Source: Malachius bipustulatus (taxonomy: Eukaryota > Arthropoda > Insecta > Coleoptera > Melyridae). Taken from it: a stretch of DNA of 64,000 nucleotides. The notes under the pieces are model-generated. The model was not told where the DNA came from. It did no database searches and saw only the letters and a program-made list of their open reading frames with translations. The stretch spans positions 16,303,144 to 16,367,143 of the forward strand of contig OU342634.1 in NCBI GenBank assembly GCA_910589415.1, given 5' to 3'. A program made the position numbers and the translations under genes. Shown here piece after piece: positions 36,638-49,135 of this stretch (position 1 is its first letter; the number at the start of each line of letters is the position of its first letter).

Positions 36638-36922
36638 TACAGGGTGTTCTTAAATACCAGGTACATACGAAAAGAGGTAATTATTTGGCTTATTTTATGA
36701 ACATAGGTCCGCAACCGCCTCGTTACCGGCCTACAGGGTGTTGAAAGTTGAAGATTTTTTCTTTTTTCTTTGGGAGAAATGGGAGATATTCAGGAAAAAA
36801 ATATCCTTGTAAATTCTCACAACCATTAGTAATGCTCAATGATGTAAGCTCTTCGCGTAACTTGTATTCCAATTTTTTTTTTTTTTATTTCAATGTACCT
36901 GGTATTTAGGAACACCCTGTGT
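36638..36922. mobile_element. Short foldback, ACAGGGTGTTC ends
   Basis: TACAGGGTGTTCTTAAATACC at the left and GGTATTTAGGAACACCCTGT at the right; both arms continue through AGGTAC / GTACCT. About 285 bp. Confidence 0.8.
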
Positions 36923-37689
36923 AAATCTTTGACTAAGCAATGAATATCAGGTATTATAATCAGAGCAGCTAGATAAAAATTAATTAATTCGATCGTGCAT
37001 GAAGCATCAGCATAGTAACTGGTGTGGTATGGAAATTTTAGAGAAGTTAATGACTTGGAAAAAAATTACCACATTTTGGCTAGACTAAATAAAAAACCGT
37101 ATTTTTATAAATATTTAGATATTATTATAGAAAATATAAATACATAATTTGTAGCTAAAATAAATATTAAAATGAAGAGACCATGAAAGCAGGTCAACAA
37201 TCAACGGTTTTCCGGAATGTATCCAATATGTTCTGTAGCTGGAATTAAATGTCTATTAATATGCGAAATATTATAATTAGCAACAATAAAATTAAATAAA
37301 AATAAATTATCAAAATTCTATTATCCAACTGACAGCCATTCACACTGAAGACGAATCCTTGGTTTTTATTGCTAAGAAGCAGTGTCAAATTTTGTCTATC
37401 AGTATCTATCAATATAATCTAAAAACCAGTCTTCAGTACATATTAATTTTTTAAATGAAATTAATAGACTTTATTTATTTTTCATCAATAATAGGTGCTT
37501 TAAATTTTTTCGCGCCACATTGTGATTTGAAGTTTAAAAGGTATCGATCAGGGGGTTATTCTCGAGTTCGTGGGAATAGAACGATGACCGGAGATCTTTC
37601 CCATGCAAAGCACAAACTTCACATGAAGATGTTTGAACAGCTGGATGTCATATTTTTGGCACATCTGGTACAGGCGTCGGTATCAAGTA
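36923..37689. other. Gene-free stretch with one unassigned frame
   Basis: A plus-strand frame opens at 37455 and runs into the pogo-like element at 37690. Its 78 residues before the element resemble nothing I recognise. It may be chance or a broken gene fragment. Confidence 0.35.
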
Positions 37690-38349
37690 CAGTGAAAACC
37701 GATTATAACGACATCGTTTAGTACGACGTTCTGGATATAACGACCAAATGTTGAAGTCCCAGTTTAGTCTCATAAAAATCACCTTACATAGAAACCGTTT
37801 AGTACGACATCGCTTATTGCGACGTATCGGTAATAGCGACGTAGTGATCTTGGATTTTTCACGGAATCGTGTCGGTTATAACGACCGACGGATGTTTATG
37901 CTGTAAATTCTGAATTTCACGCTTCCCGTCGTCGGGCGAGGGCCTGTTTTTATTTGGGTTTTTATTGCGTGATCGGACAATGGAGGTGATTTAGGTATTT
38001 CTCCGAATAGGATGGTTCAGGAGCGAACTGGAGGCTTATAAAATACATACATACTAAATACCTATGTATCTCAGAACATAATAAAAAATTAAAATTGTAC
38101 ATACCTACCTGTATCCTCAAAAATTAATAAATTTTTGGTAGATAAATATGTATTTGAAAATTGTGATGCCTTTATATACGTATTATTTATTTAAACCTCA
38201 ATTCTTTGAATTTACATACATAATATCATGTAGTATATGGTATGTGGTGTCAGTTAGTAAAAAATGCATTTAATTGCCTATAACGACTATCGGCTATAAC
38301 GACCGCATATTGATGGTCCCCTCAATGTCGTTATATCCGGTTTTCACTG
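37690..38349. mobile_element. pogo/Tigger-like MITE
   Basis: CAGTGAAAACCG at the left and CGGTTTTCACTG at the right are perfect 12-bp ends flanked by TA (37688-37689, 38350-38351). Subterminal TATAACGACC motifs recur several times. CAGTGAAAACC-type ends with TATAACGAC and a TA duplication are characteristic of pogo-family elements. At 660 bp with no transposase frame it is non-autonomous. Confidence 0.85.
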
Positions 38350-38351
38350 TA

Positions 38352-38908
38352 GTGGAAAAAGCAAAGTTTGAAATAAGAAACAAAATATTAACACGACTAG
38401 AGATCGTGGATTTTAAAGGGCATTAGAAACATTACGTACGGGTCTAAGAAGATGTAGATAAGAAACTTCCCATTAGATCTTTTTGATAACGGCAAGTGAG
38501 AGCTCCGCAGTTGACCGCTCCCAGATAGATACCATGTTTCAAGCAAGTCGAAGCGCGCTAAAAAAATAATAAATTTATCGATTTGATTCTGTATGATTTT
38601 TTAGTCTTGATAGGTATCTAACCTAGGTACGTTGATTCAAGTTTTCTGTGTTCTAACGCAATCATAAGCCCATTTAAGCTGACCGTCCCTCGTTATACGC
38701 TTGGGCCGATAACTTCATACTCTCAGAAATGGACTACGTTCCGCCCTTGATGTATAATGTACTATTGCAGTCGGTATATAGGGCCCTGTAAAGGGATCAA
38801 TTAATGATTAAATGATTAAATTAAACCAAGTAATAATAATTATTAAGAAATAAAAAACAATTAATAGAATTGGAACATTTTTTCTTATCATAATTAAATC
38901 AAAGGTCT
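38352..38908. other. Gene-free stretch before LTR B
   Basis: No gene or clear repeat recognised. It ends at the CATT duplication (38909-38912). Confidence 0.5.
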
Positions 38909-38912
38909 CATT

Positions 38913-41733
38913 TGTAACGACGAGGACCCCGGCCCGTTGGTCTGTGGCGAAAAGCCACTGTGATCGTCTATTTACCTCTGGGTTTCCCCTGATAGGACCG
39001 TTGTGTTTACCTACGTTGTGTTTACCGTAGTCACCCCTGCTCTTTGATTGAGGTATGCCAGGATTACTATGGCCGAAACGGATGCGCAAAAGAACCTACT
39101 GGGATTTTTCTTTTGTTGGAAAAGCGGGGAAATTTACTGAGACTCGTTGTTTACTGTGGACTTCCTGTAAGGGAGTTTAAAAGCGAATAATGATCGAGAG
39201 AATTCGTTTGCAACGGCGTAAAATGTTGAAGTGCGAGATGGGCTGTGATTTTGCATAGAGAGTATAAAAAAGTGGAAAATGAAGATAGATATATTTCATA
39301 TATCTTTCACACTTTTATCTATTTCAATAACCACTCTTTTGCACACCTGTGCTTTCTTTTTGTTTTTATTTCGTTTACAGACGACCCGGTATATTGCGGG
39401 AATGTCTTATTACTTCGTTTTGCTTTTGTTTCGGTTACAGACTATCCGGTATATGTGGAAATGTCTGTCTTGTCTTGGATGTCGAGAGCAGTGTTGCCAT
39501 GTTGGTTTGATTTCTTATCTTTATAAAATCGTTCCTTCCGATTCTCTTTTATTTAATGATTTTATTTTCACAGTTGATTTACCTGGGAGGATGAATTATT
39601 TCACCTCCGTTTATTTAATTCATAACCTGGGTGATACTGTGTTTAGTTATCACTTTGTATACCTTGTTGTTATTTGTCTTGTTCTACCTTTTATTGCACC
39701 CGTCGATGCTGCCTCGTCAGGCGACCTTTATGTCACATATGTTACCTTGCCCTTAGGCATTTGTCACTGTTATACCTGGTGATTTACCTTACTCGTCATT
39801 CGAGTGCTTTTCTGATTGAAACCTTAATCAACTGTATGATTTTAGATTTTTCTACACACCTTGATTTATTACCCAGAGCATGTTGGCTCCGTTCGAAAAT
39901 CTTTGTTCCTCAACGTGATTATTAGCTGACCACACTACAGACCACGACTCTTTAACCATTAATCTAGTTAATGATTGAAAATGCTGGACTTTTGTTTATC
40001 ATTCGTGTTTAGGCTTGGTTACAGACAAATTACTTAATCTTTTGTATCGGCACCAACACACCGGTCCGCCAGTAACACGAGTACGTCGGCCTATCACCCC
40101 AAAGAGCGTAGATAGTATGATGAGAACATAATAATAACATGTGTCACATAAGATTCAGGTGTGTATAAAATCTGGTTAGAAGAGATTCGGAAAAACGACC
40201 TTATAATGATCAATGTGGTTTTTTTATTTATGGTGTCATATAATGGCGAGAAACTCCTTTCACTTTCTAACATCGTGTTTAAAGGGACAGCAGATGCCGG
40301 TCTACTATTTGTTAAATAAAAACTCGGACTCTTCGAAGAATAGGATGATTGAATCATGGGCCGTTTTGTTTACGGATTATTAATTCCTGACCTGCGTCTG
40401 TTTTCTCTCCTAGCTATATCTCGATTCCCTATACCGGGATGAAGTAGGTACCTAATATTATTGGTGCTGCCGTCTGTTTCCTTACTAATTGTTTTGCCTG
40501 ATTTAAAATGGAACCTGCACACGTGAATGTTGCGAATCGGTTTGATTATTTATTTATTTGGATTTTGTTTTGAAGAGATCTTCCCTAACTGGTTGTATGT
40601 GGAAATTCAACTGGCGTTGGTGGGGATTTGTGAATCAGTATAATTTATTTATTGATTTGGATTTCGTTTGAAGACTGATTAGTTCTAACTGATTGTATGT
40701 GGAAATTTCCCTAATCGTAAAGGAAAGAGCGTATGGAGTGCATAGAATCTACCATCTCGTTTACGCTCCTTTTGGATAGGAAAATTCACAGTTTTTCTGG
40801 GTTGATTGGTTAGGAAATTTGTAGCGAGTGCATAGAAACTACCATCTCATCTACAAATTTGGTTGAAAGAATGTCAGACCTGGAGTGCGCTAATAAAAGC
40901 CATCTCGTTGATCTTCCAAGCAAGGGTTAAGGAATATGACAGAGCTCGATCGAAGTCTGATCTCACTCTGTGTCGAGCAGTGGTAAGCCGTTTGCTTTTA
41001 TAGATGCCGCAGCCCGCCTTCTAAACACGATGCAACAATGCACCTTAATGACATTGCTCTCATGCAGTGATTTAGTCCGTAATCATATCTCATTTGTCTT
41101 GAGATTTGGCGAGTTGACCTCGCGGCTACCTGACTGAATTTTCCTAAACCTGCACTAACTAAATTTTCCTTCAAATCGGTCAACGCGTTTAGGTACTTAT
41201 TGTACCTAGCTATTATAATTGCACCGGCTTAACTTTCATCTCGCGTACTGGCTTTTCCAGGACCGCAGCGAATTTTCGGCTATTGGGGTTTATTAATTCG
41301 CCCTATCGATTGGTGTAATTTTAATTATCGTAGGTATGATATCCCACGAGGTACCATTGTCTCTGCGAAGGCTTATTGTTTAAATTCTGATTTCACATTC
41401 CTTCACACGGTCTGTTTCTTTCCATCCGTTCTTGTATGTAGGTCACCTATTATTTCGTCACGCGGACCGACAGTGTCTGCCCTAACATCTGGCAATGGTT
41501 TGCCCTCGCCGTTGCCGCTTTCTCGAAGGACTGAAATGCGACCAGCTAGAGCGATTCTATTTTATGAATATTTAATGTGCTGGCGGGATCGTTTCTATTG
41601 ATGTAACGGCGCGTAGCTGTATTTAATTTCCTAACATAATTTTTGCACGGTTTGCTTTTTTCGATTTTGGGCTGATTTAATGAGGCGAAGGAAATAATTT
41701 CCTGATAATCCTACCTAGGTGCGATCCATTTCA
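38913..41733 (-). mobile_element. Very long solo LTR, copy B (2.8 kb)
   Basis: Read on the minus strand it starts TGAAATGG (41733) and ends GTTACA (38913), flanked by the perfect 4-bp duplication CATT at 38909-38912 and 41734-41737. It matches copy A along most of its length, including TATAAAAG at 41002-40995 and the 3' part with CCGTTTCGGCC, but it lacks the 130-bp repeats of copy A. No internal retroviral genes. A plus-strand frame of 167 codons at 39279-39782 is antisense and shared in part with copy A; it is not treated as a gene. Confidence 0.8.
40695..40925 (-). repeat. Short-period repeat in LTR B
   Basis: Downstream of the TATA box, two or three diverged units carry a GAGATGG(T/C) motif followed by CTATGCACTC or GCGCACTC. 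They sit where copy A has its 130-bp repeats. Confidence 0.55.
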
Positions 41734-41737
41734 CATT

Positions 41738-42780
41738 ATCTGGTGTCAATATTATGTTGATCAGGTAAATATTTCTATTCATTTCAAGTATGTAGTCTGT
41801 CATCGATTAATATGAAAACAAATAATTTAGATCATGATATTCAGTCTGAGAATGGTTATTAGGGATATTTTTGGAAAAAAAGAATATGAAATTCTCTTCT
41901 AATATGAAAAAGATCCAGTTCATTCCAGGTGCAAGAAACCACTTTTCTTAAAAATGTAGCGCTCCCCTTTGTGATCAGTGATCACCTTTCAAGACTCTTT
42001 TGGACTTTACAGCACTAGTACCGTAATGTAGCTTATAATTAAAATTTTTTAGACATAGATAGATGAAAACTTTTCTTCTACCTCTGATGATGTTATTCTT
42101 TCTGAATAATATTTTTCAGAATAAGTGGACGAAAGTCTACTTATTTTGCGATTCTCTGTCACCTCCTAAAACGATACTGTTAAAAAATGGAACACCCTGC
42201 ATGCGTTTTAGATGCGTACAGTAGGTATAATCCATACTTACTTAATTATTTTATTTGGAGCGAAATTCATCTGATACCGTTATTCAAATAAATGATGACG
42301 CATCCACTAACATAATTTTCTCCTATTCAGGATCAATAGATGAAAAATTACCTAAATTAATGGATATAGGGACGAATCGTGATGTATAAAAACCACTCTT
42401 TCAGAGCAGCTTTCGAAAAATCACTTATAGGTATAGCTTAATTTAATTGCATGAATACTGGATGTAATGTAGAATTGACGTTTGAAAGAAGTGCTGGAAA
42501 TTGATATGCATTAGGATACGATGCAGTTTTAGGGTGTGCTAAATTGAGGCATCTGTTGATTTTTTGCTGTCTCATTTTCGCTCTTGTGTGTTAAATTAAT
42601 GATTGCTATCTACGTCTATTTTTCTACCTAATGGATTATTTGTTTTGTAATTTTATGTTGCTAACATATTTGTTCTTCAATTTCCTTTAGAAGCAGCATA
42701 AATAATACCTCATTTACCCCTATAAATAATACATCATTTCTCTAGTACTAATGATAAAGAGGTAATCGGAAGGAAATAAT
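41738..42780. other. Gene-free stretch after LTR B
   Basis: No gene seen; AT-rich with scattered short repeats. Confidence 0.5.
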
Positions 42781-42823
42781 TTTTGTCCCCTAACAAATAT
42801 GTGATATTTGTTAGGGGACAAAA
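42781..42823. repeat. Perfect hairpin with 19-bp arms
   Basis: TTTTGTCCCCTAACAAATA (42781-42799) and its exact reverse complement (42805-42823) are separated by TGTGA. Confidence 0.85.
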
Positions 42824-42824
42824 T

Positions 42825-43370
42825 GTTAGAAAAATGAAGGGGAAGAATGTTTAGGATAGCAAGAGAAAAAATTATTAGAGGGGAATTTAAGAAGTATCTG
42901 TCAGAAAGAAAGTAAAAAGGGTAAAATAATTATTTGTAAGAGTTAAAGAGATGAACAAGAGATAGCGACGAGAAAAAGGATTAGAAAGGAATGAATTATT
43001 AAAGAAGAGAGGTTGCCAAAAAGAAATAGAGGAGAAATTTTGAAAGCAGGAAGATAAGTAACGGAAAGGAAATATTTATTTGTAAAGCGAAGAGAAGCAG
43101 CAAGAAAAGAAGAAAGAGACTACGAGGACCAGAGAGGTTTGAATTGTAAAGAGGACCAGGAAAAGTATTTTGGAGAAGCGCTGTGAGAGAAAGAGTATAG
43201 AAGAAGTATAGAAGAAAGAGTATAGAGAATTGAAAGATCAAGAAAAGTAATATTAGAGAGGGTGCCAAAGAAAAGTGGAAATGGAGAGAAGCAGCAAGAG
43301 ACGGTGGAGCCAGAGAGAGAAACAGGACCAGAGAGAGGTTTATAAAGGAAAGGATATTGTAAGATTTTGA
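42825..43370. repeat. Purine-rich (GA) tract of about 540 bp
   Basis: The plus strand is dominated by G and A with repeated AGAGAA/AGAAGAAAG motifs; CAAGAGACGGTGGAGCCAG and a similar CAAGAAAAGAAGAAAGAGAC recur. The opposite strand reads as a Leu/Phe/Ser-rich frame, the expected by-product of a polypyrimidine strand. Confidence 0.7.
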
Positions 43371-43611
43371 CATTGTTACCTATTAGTTTAAAATTTTAGA
43401 GTGTAGTTTAACAAATTTAAAAAAATCATGAGCTCAAGGTAGTGTTTGTAATTTTCAAAATAAAAATTTTGATAAGTTACAGGTCATAAACAATTAAATT
43501 ATTCTATAAAATTTTAAATTTTCATTCAAGCTTAGTTATACTCAACAATTTTCAACTGAACTCAACTGGGATAGAGAGTGCCCTCTAATAAAATAGTATA
43601 TTGTGAAACAA

Positions 43612-43716
43612 GTGCGGAAAAGAGAAAATTTCTCACGAGTGTGAAACAATTAAAACAAAACACTCGACTTCGTCTCGTGTCACAATTCACACGAGTGTGA
43701 AATTTCTTTTCCGCAC
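43612..43716. mobile_element. Small MITE beside the Crypton remnant
   Basis: GTGCGGAAAAGAGAAAATTT at the left and AAATTTCTTTTCCGCAC at the right, with ACGAGTGTGAA pairing inside. About 105 bp. Confidence 0.7.
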
Positions 43717-43738
43717 GTGCTACACACAGTACTTTTCC

Positions 43739-43950
43739 TACGACCACAAACACATTGACACATAAATTATTTTTTCTGACAATGCTCTGCTTTTATGACC
43801 TTTTCTTCAATTTATGAAATGTTTATAAGCAGATTCGTATTTTTCTCTCGAAACTATAGGTAGCAAATTCAAAGAACACAAACCTGCTTGTTTTCTGACT
43901 TCAGCAGGTGGTGTATTTTCTGCTTCAGATTCAGAGGAATCGCAATCCAT
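43739..43950 (-). pseudogene. Decayed Crypton-like tyrosine recombinase N-terminus
   Basis: On the minus strand an ATG at 43950-43948 opens an acidic start MDCDSSESEAENTPPAEV, then LLPIVSREKYESAYKHFIN, a TGA (43809-43807), and in the same frame RKGHKSRALSEKI, until TAG at 43741-43739. The LLP..SREKYE.AY..F..W pattern is typical of the N-terminal part of Crypton-type recombinases and their insect relatives; the TGA sits where a tryptophan is expected. No catalytic domain follows; about 22 bp beyond the TAG a small MITE begins. Family assignment is from memory of the motif. Confidence 0.45.
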
Positions 43951-46291
43951 TATAATGATAGGTAACTAAAGTTTATTTTTTCAGACTACCTAGGTAGGTA
44001 TCATTTTCAATTCTACCAATGACTTTTTAATATTACTATTATATACTGTTAAATCATTGAATTCTACCGACAATATTATTATTATTTATTATTAGACTCC
44101 GTATCTAAACTAAAAATAAAGTAACGTGGTAGATATGCAACTTCCACACAACGCAGGCGCAGTCGTGGATTGAAGTTAGAGGTGTGCGAGTTTTCACGTT
44201 CGTGAATTTGATTGAAACGCTACCAATGCTGTTATTAGCGATCAACTCGTAAATTTTAATAATTACGCCACAAGAGTAAGTATATTATATTTTATAGTCT
44301 TGTCGGGTTCTATCTTATCCCATTTGTGTTTATTTTATTACCTTGAAGCTTTAAATGAATAGTTATTCCATTAACAATAAGTAACAGTTGAGTTCTCAGT
44401 TACCGCCCATCACTATTGTTTACATTAAAACTGTACGGAAACGATTTTTGGCTATGCGTTATGTCACTTTGTCGCACAGTTTTGGATACGTGAGAAATCT
44501 GCTAGTTTGCGCACAAAAAACGATGCGCAAAGTAGTGTTTTGTATAGTGGTCGTAGGAAAATATTTTTGTTTATGGCATAAATTTGTTGAAAAATAAAAT
44601 CTATAGTAATTACGATAAATTAGAAATTGGGAAAAAGGGAATACCATAACAGTACCTACACCATGCTTCCGCTAATAATAATAAAGAAAAAAATTGCATG
44701 TTTTAAAGACTAACTTTACTTCACTGTCTGATGAGATGATAATAATTCTCGAACTCACATAATATGTGGGAGAAGAAAATGATCGAAATCCAGCGGACTG
44801 TCGAACCACATAAAATCCATTTTATGGCACGTTTTCAAGCGAAATGAAATGAAATTTTCACAGTAAACCACTACCTACGCTAATATGACCTGACTATGGA
44901 ACATTTCAAAAAGCCAATTTAAAAACCTGGAAAATACACATAAGAATTCACTATTTATGCGATTGATGCCCATCAAGAAGGTTTTTACTTTATGCGCTCT
45001 TCATGATAATCATACATTTTATGAACTAAGAAACATATAAAAAAGTGAAATTTATAAATCACTCGTAGATAAAATTATAATTATACATTTTCAGTTTCAC
45101 AAAAAAATATTTAAGCACTAAAATTTATTTACATTTTGGATTAATGAAAAAATATGCAATGCAAGATGATACAGCAAAAACTCCATTGTTTAAGTGCGAA
45201 TTATTCCTATTCGTGCTGCCAATAATCTGTCACCACGCTCCATGAATTATTTCTACACATTTATCTCCGTTAATTTTTTTTTACATGTTTTTCCCAAATC
45301 ATTGTCACAAATTGGGTAGGTGCAAGAATTGATAAGCATGAAGTTCCGATGTTTTTTTTTTAATATTTACCAAAAGTAAAAGATAAAATACTTCATGACA
45401 TTATTTCATTTCAGGGTAAAACATAATAATCTATTTACATAATAAATAAAATAATACAATATCGTAGAACTTCGATTATCCTTGTGGTACAGATTATCCA
45501 TTAATTATTATTGCTTTGTATTTTTGATGTCTCACCCGTAACTATTTTTATAGCAACAATAGCTATACATATTTTTTGGAAAATAATGTAGTTCGTTCGG
45601 CTCTCTTACCACTTTCTAAACGCTTGTATGAACTCTGATAATCGAGGTTCTACTGTTGTAATACATATTACTATAAGTAGTACAATATACCAGAGAAGAA
45701 TTGCTAGAATTAAATATCATACAACGTTCTCCGGATATCTTAATAAGAGAGTTTTGCAGTAATTACTCTAAGTTCTAAAGGTAAAAAATAATGGTAGGCA
45801 ATTAGGTACCTACTTTACGGTAATACAGAAAGTTCCTTCATTAAAATAATTATTGTTTGACTTTGATGACTAGAATTTGAAATAACTATTATGTTGTCAT
45901 AATGAATGCACAATGACAAAAATATATAATTGCCCTTTATCGGGCAATGCTTTCAAGCAAATTGCATATTTATGTCTTTCTCAATTCTTAAATGATATTT
46001 CCCTGTCATAGATTTTTTTTAGTATAAACATGTAATTATTTCACTACCGTGGCGAAAAAACACGCCATTGGTAGAAGCCAATTATCTCAGGCGAAGGGGC
46101 GAGGAGTGCATGATGGGAACAAGCATATTGCTTTTGTTTTTATTGGAAATAAAGTGTATGGTTTAATGATCCAGGTAATGTAATTTTTTATGAGTGCAAT
46201 TAGCGCGATTTAAACTGGAGTGCTCGAAAATTGATCATTAATTTTTGATCTTGTATGCTTGAATGAGTTACTGAATTATTATTACATGAAC
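43951..46291. other. Gene-free region
   Basis: AT-rich. A stretch near 44550-44570 (GTGGTCGTAGGAAAA) is the inverted match of 43734-43748, hinting at the far end of the element that carries the Crypton remnant. Nothing else recognised. Confidence 0.4.
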
Positions 46292-46376
46292 GGACTCTCA
46301 TAAATTGAACGTTATCGATTTCTGCAAATTGAATGTTATCGATTACAACAATCGATAACGTTTAATTCGAGAGTCT
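46292..46376. mobile_element. Tiny MITE of about 85 bp
   Basis: GGACTCTCATAAATTGAACG with TTATCGATT at the left, and AATCGATAACG with TTTAATTCGAGAGTCT at the right; an extra internal copy of GAATGTTATCGATT lies between. Confidence 0.65.
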
Positions 46377-47095
46377 GGTTGCTGGTTCCTTTTCCCCAGG
46401 AGGTCCAGTAATAATAAGAAGCAACATTATTAGCTGTTCGCAATGTGTTCAATGCAATACCTAATACTTTGAGCCAAACAGCAAACTTTCAGTTTTTAAC
46501 CAGTTATAACAATAATAATTGGTGGTGGTCCTTGGTCCTCGATCCTTGCAAATCAGTATTATGTTTCTTATCGCCTCTATTCGATTTACTCTTACCTATA
46601 ATACAGGCTGTCCCAGCTCATTCGAATCGGTTTCTGTGGGCCAAACGATGGATAAAAAAATCAAAATAAAGAGCGGCAAAAACTTTTTTAGATTGTCTGA
46701 GAAAAAAAAAATAGATTTCTTTTTAGAGTTGGTGTTTACTGAGAAGATTTTGAGTTAAAAACAAGTGAAAATCGCAATTTTAGAATTTCGTGGCAGTATA
46801 CAACGGAAACGGCTCAAGATCAATTGCAATTATCAATAGAGGAAAAAGGCTTACATGTACTTACCTATCTTACTTTTTATGTAGGTACTATCCTATGATG
46901 TAGATGAAATGTTTATTGTATAAGGTGATAAAAAATCTGAGATTTCTCAACGCGTCGCTAAATAATGATAATAAAAAAGATGATACAAATGTTTTTGTAC
47001 CATCATAGTTTTATGGTAGGTACAAAAGGTTTAGATTTTTTGAGTACGGCCCTGGATATTTTCTTGCAAAAATTTAAAGATATTTTAATTACCTA
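46377..47095. other. Gene-free with dispersed repeat
   Basis: About 46745-46960 resembles 22435-22620 (GGCTTACATG, GATGTAGATGAAAT, a GTGATAAAAAATCTGA stretch). No gene seen. Confidence 0.45.
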
Positions 47096-47351
47096 TGAAT
47101 TTAATGATATTGCACACATAGTGGTTCAAACGTGTTTCTGAGTATAATTTTTGACATCATCAGTTTATTCCCCCTTAATACGGATTTGTGCTCTTATTAA
47201 ACTTCTTGGACTTGTATTACACTCATCGTCATCACAATCCGACAACTCGAAAAAGTTTCGCATATCCGTATTTAGGTGAAATTAAACTGATGATGTCAAT
47301 AAATATAGTGACCGAATGACGTTTGAACCACTATGTATATCATTAAATTCA
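47096..47351. mobile_element. Foldback MITE of 256 bp
   Basis: TGAATTTAATGATAT at the left and ATATCATTAAATTCA at the right. Pairing continues with CATAGTGGTTCAAACGT and its reverse complement, and with GACATCATCAGTTTA. Confidence 0.8.
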
Positions 47352-47680
47352 GAAAATAAAGAACCCAAGGCCGAATTTAAAAAAATCGAAGTTCAGTCCT
47401 GCCTTGCAAATATAAACCGTAAAAATAAAGAGACATCGTAAAAATAAAGCTGGTAATATAGTTTCAATAAAAATATGTTTTCAATTTTTCCCAATCTTCA
47501 ATAATAACTTCAATAAACAAGATAAACTAAAATTAAAAATAATTTTTGAAATTTCTTTCTGCCATTGCATCGTACTTCTAGTTGTCGAGCTTTTCCCCCA
47601 TTTAACCGAGCCTGTGTCTTTCAAGGTCTTCTCATGAAAAAATTAATCCCATCTCAAAATGACGTTTCATTAAAAAGATG

Positions 47681-48246
47681 CAGGGTTCAAAGTTTAAAAA
47701 AATATAACAGTTTTTGGTTATAACTCGGCGTGTAAATTTAAACCGATTTTGATGAAACTTGGCATGAACAATTATTAACAAACAAAGCTTTTTAGTTTGG
47801 CTACTTCAGGTTTTGTAGACTTTTCCAGTGGCGTAGGTATTCAGGGTTGCTTTTCCCTCCCTATCTTTCACTAATTTTTTTGCGATGGCAAATCGTTACA
47901 CAACATGTCCAATGCATTTTGAAACACAAAGTATTCCTTATTTTTTTTCACATGCCACACCGTTTTTGAGATATTTGAAGTTTTCTCAACCAATGTCACT
48001 AATCATTAAGCGTGTCAGATGATTTATTAAGCATGGTATACATATATCATCAAGCATGTAGAAATTAAGGAATACTTTATTGTTCTAAAATGCTGGGGCA
48101 TATTGACTAACGATTTTGAAATTGCAAAAAAGTCAGTGGCGTAAAATATAGGGATGGAAAAATGATTCTGAATACCTCCCCGTTTAAATTTACAAGAGTT
48201 TTAATAAAAAAACTGTTATATTTTTTGAAACTATGACACCCTGTAT
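47681..48246. mobile_element. Foldback element, CAGGGT ends
   Basis: TGCAGGGTTCAAAGTTT with AATATAACAGTTTTT at the left is answered by AAAAACTGTTATATT and GACACCCTGTA at the right. A second inner palindrome pairs GTATTCCTTA (about 47930) with TAAGGAATAC (about 48066). Confidence 0.7.
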
Positions 48247-48499
48247 CTTTAAAACTAAACGGTAATTTTGAGCTGAAATTTATTTTTTCGATTTGTATAT
48301 TTATGAGAGCAGGAACTACCTCTTAAAATTTAGTTCTATATCACTGAAACACCCTGTATAGTCACTATTTTTGGTGCTCGAAATTCCACGTACTTAATTA
48401 GTAATAAAGGAAAAATCTAAAAAATTGTTAAAAAGGTATTATGAAATTCCAGTTCGTTCTTATTGTGGCATGGTAATTTTTTTATTATTATCCGCGAAA

Positions 48500-49135
48500 C
48501 ACAGGGTATTTCGCATAAGAACCGACACAGAGCAAGGCGACGTGTAGGGGAACTCTAAATATGATGATTTAACGCAACTTATCTGAATAAAAAGTTGTAT
48601 CCCTGAGAAATTATAGGCCTTGAAATAGGAGTTTCAAATTTCGAAAAATCAATATCTCAGTTAAACTTGTACTTAGAAAAACCGAATTTGGTATACGTTT
48701 TGAGTGTACCAACAGCGTTCATTGACAGTAAGTACCCATAAAATATTACATAATTTTAAACCCGTTGGCATATTTTAGAAGCTGTTGTTTTATTTTTTGG
48801 GGAATTTAATTCTCAAACTTTTATTGCTCATGTTATTTTTGAAAAAAACTTTGTGGTTTTCAACAAAAACCCGAATAACTAAAAACAAAAGAATTGCAAA
48901 TTGATAGTGTTATTTAAAACCATCGAAAATTCAAAAGTTTGCTTTTAAATGGAATGTCGGAGGTGACGATTAATGGGAAATTTCGTCAAAGATCTTTAAA
49001 AAATAACAAGAGAAAAGGGCCTATAACTTTTATCGGGACAACTTTTTATTGAGATAAGTTGCGTTAAATCATCATTTTTTTGGTTCTCCTACCATGCCCC
49101 TGCTCTGTGTCCGTTCTTTTGCGAAACAGCCTGTA
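48500..49135. mobile_element. Foldback element, ACAGGGTATTTCGC ends
   Basis: ACAGGGTATTTCGCATAAGA at the left and a GCGAAACAGCCTGTA end at the right. Inside, CACAGAGCA/TGCTCTGTG and GATGATTTAACGCAACTTAT and its reverse complement pair. Confidence 0.8.

Noticed and set aside
37455..37721. Plus-strand 88-codon frame as a gene
   Set aside because: It ends within the pogo-like element and has no recognised similarity; kept only as a note.
39279..39782. Plus-strand frame of 167 codons
   Set aside because: It lies antisense inside LTR B, has no recognisable domain, and its partial conservation with LTR A is explained by shared ancestry.
5756..41733. One giant retrotransposon bounded by the two LTRs
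   Set aside because: The LTRs are in opposite orientation and each has its own different 4-bp duplication, so they are independent insertions.
42999..43373. Minus-strand 124-codon hydrophobic frame that looks multi-membrane
   Set aside because: It is the complement of a polypurine tract; Leu/Phe/Ser richness follows from base composition.
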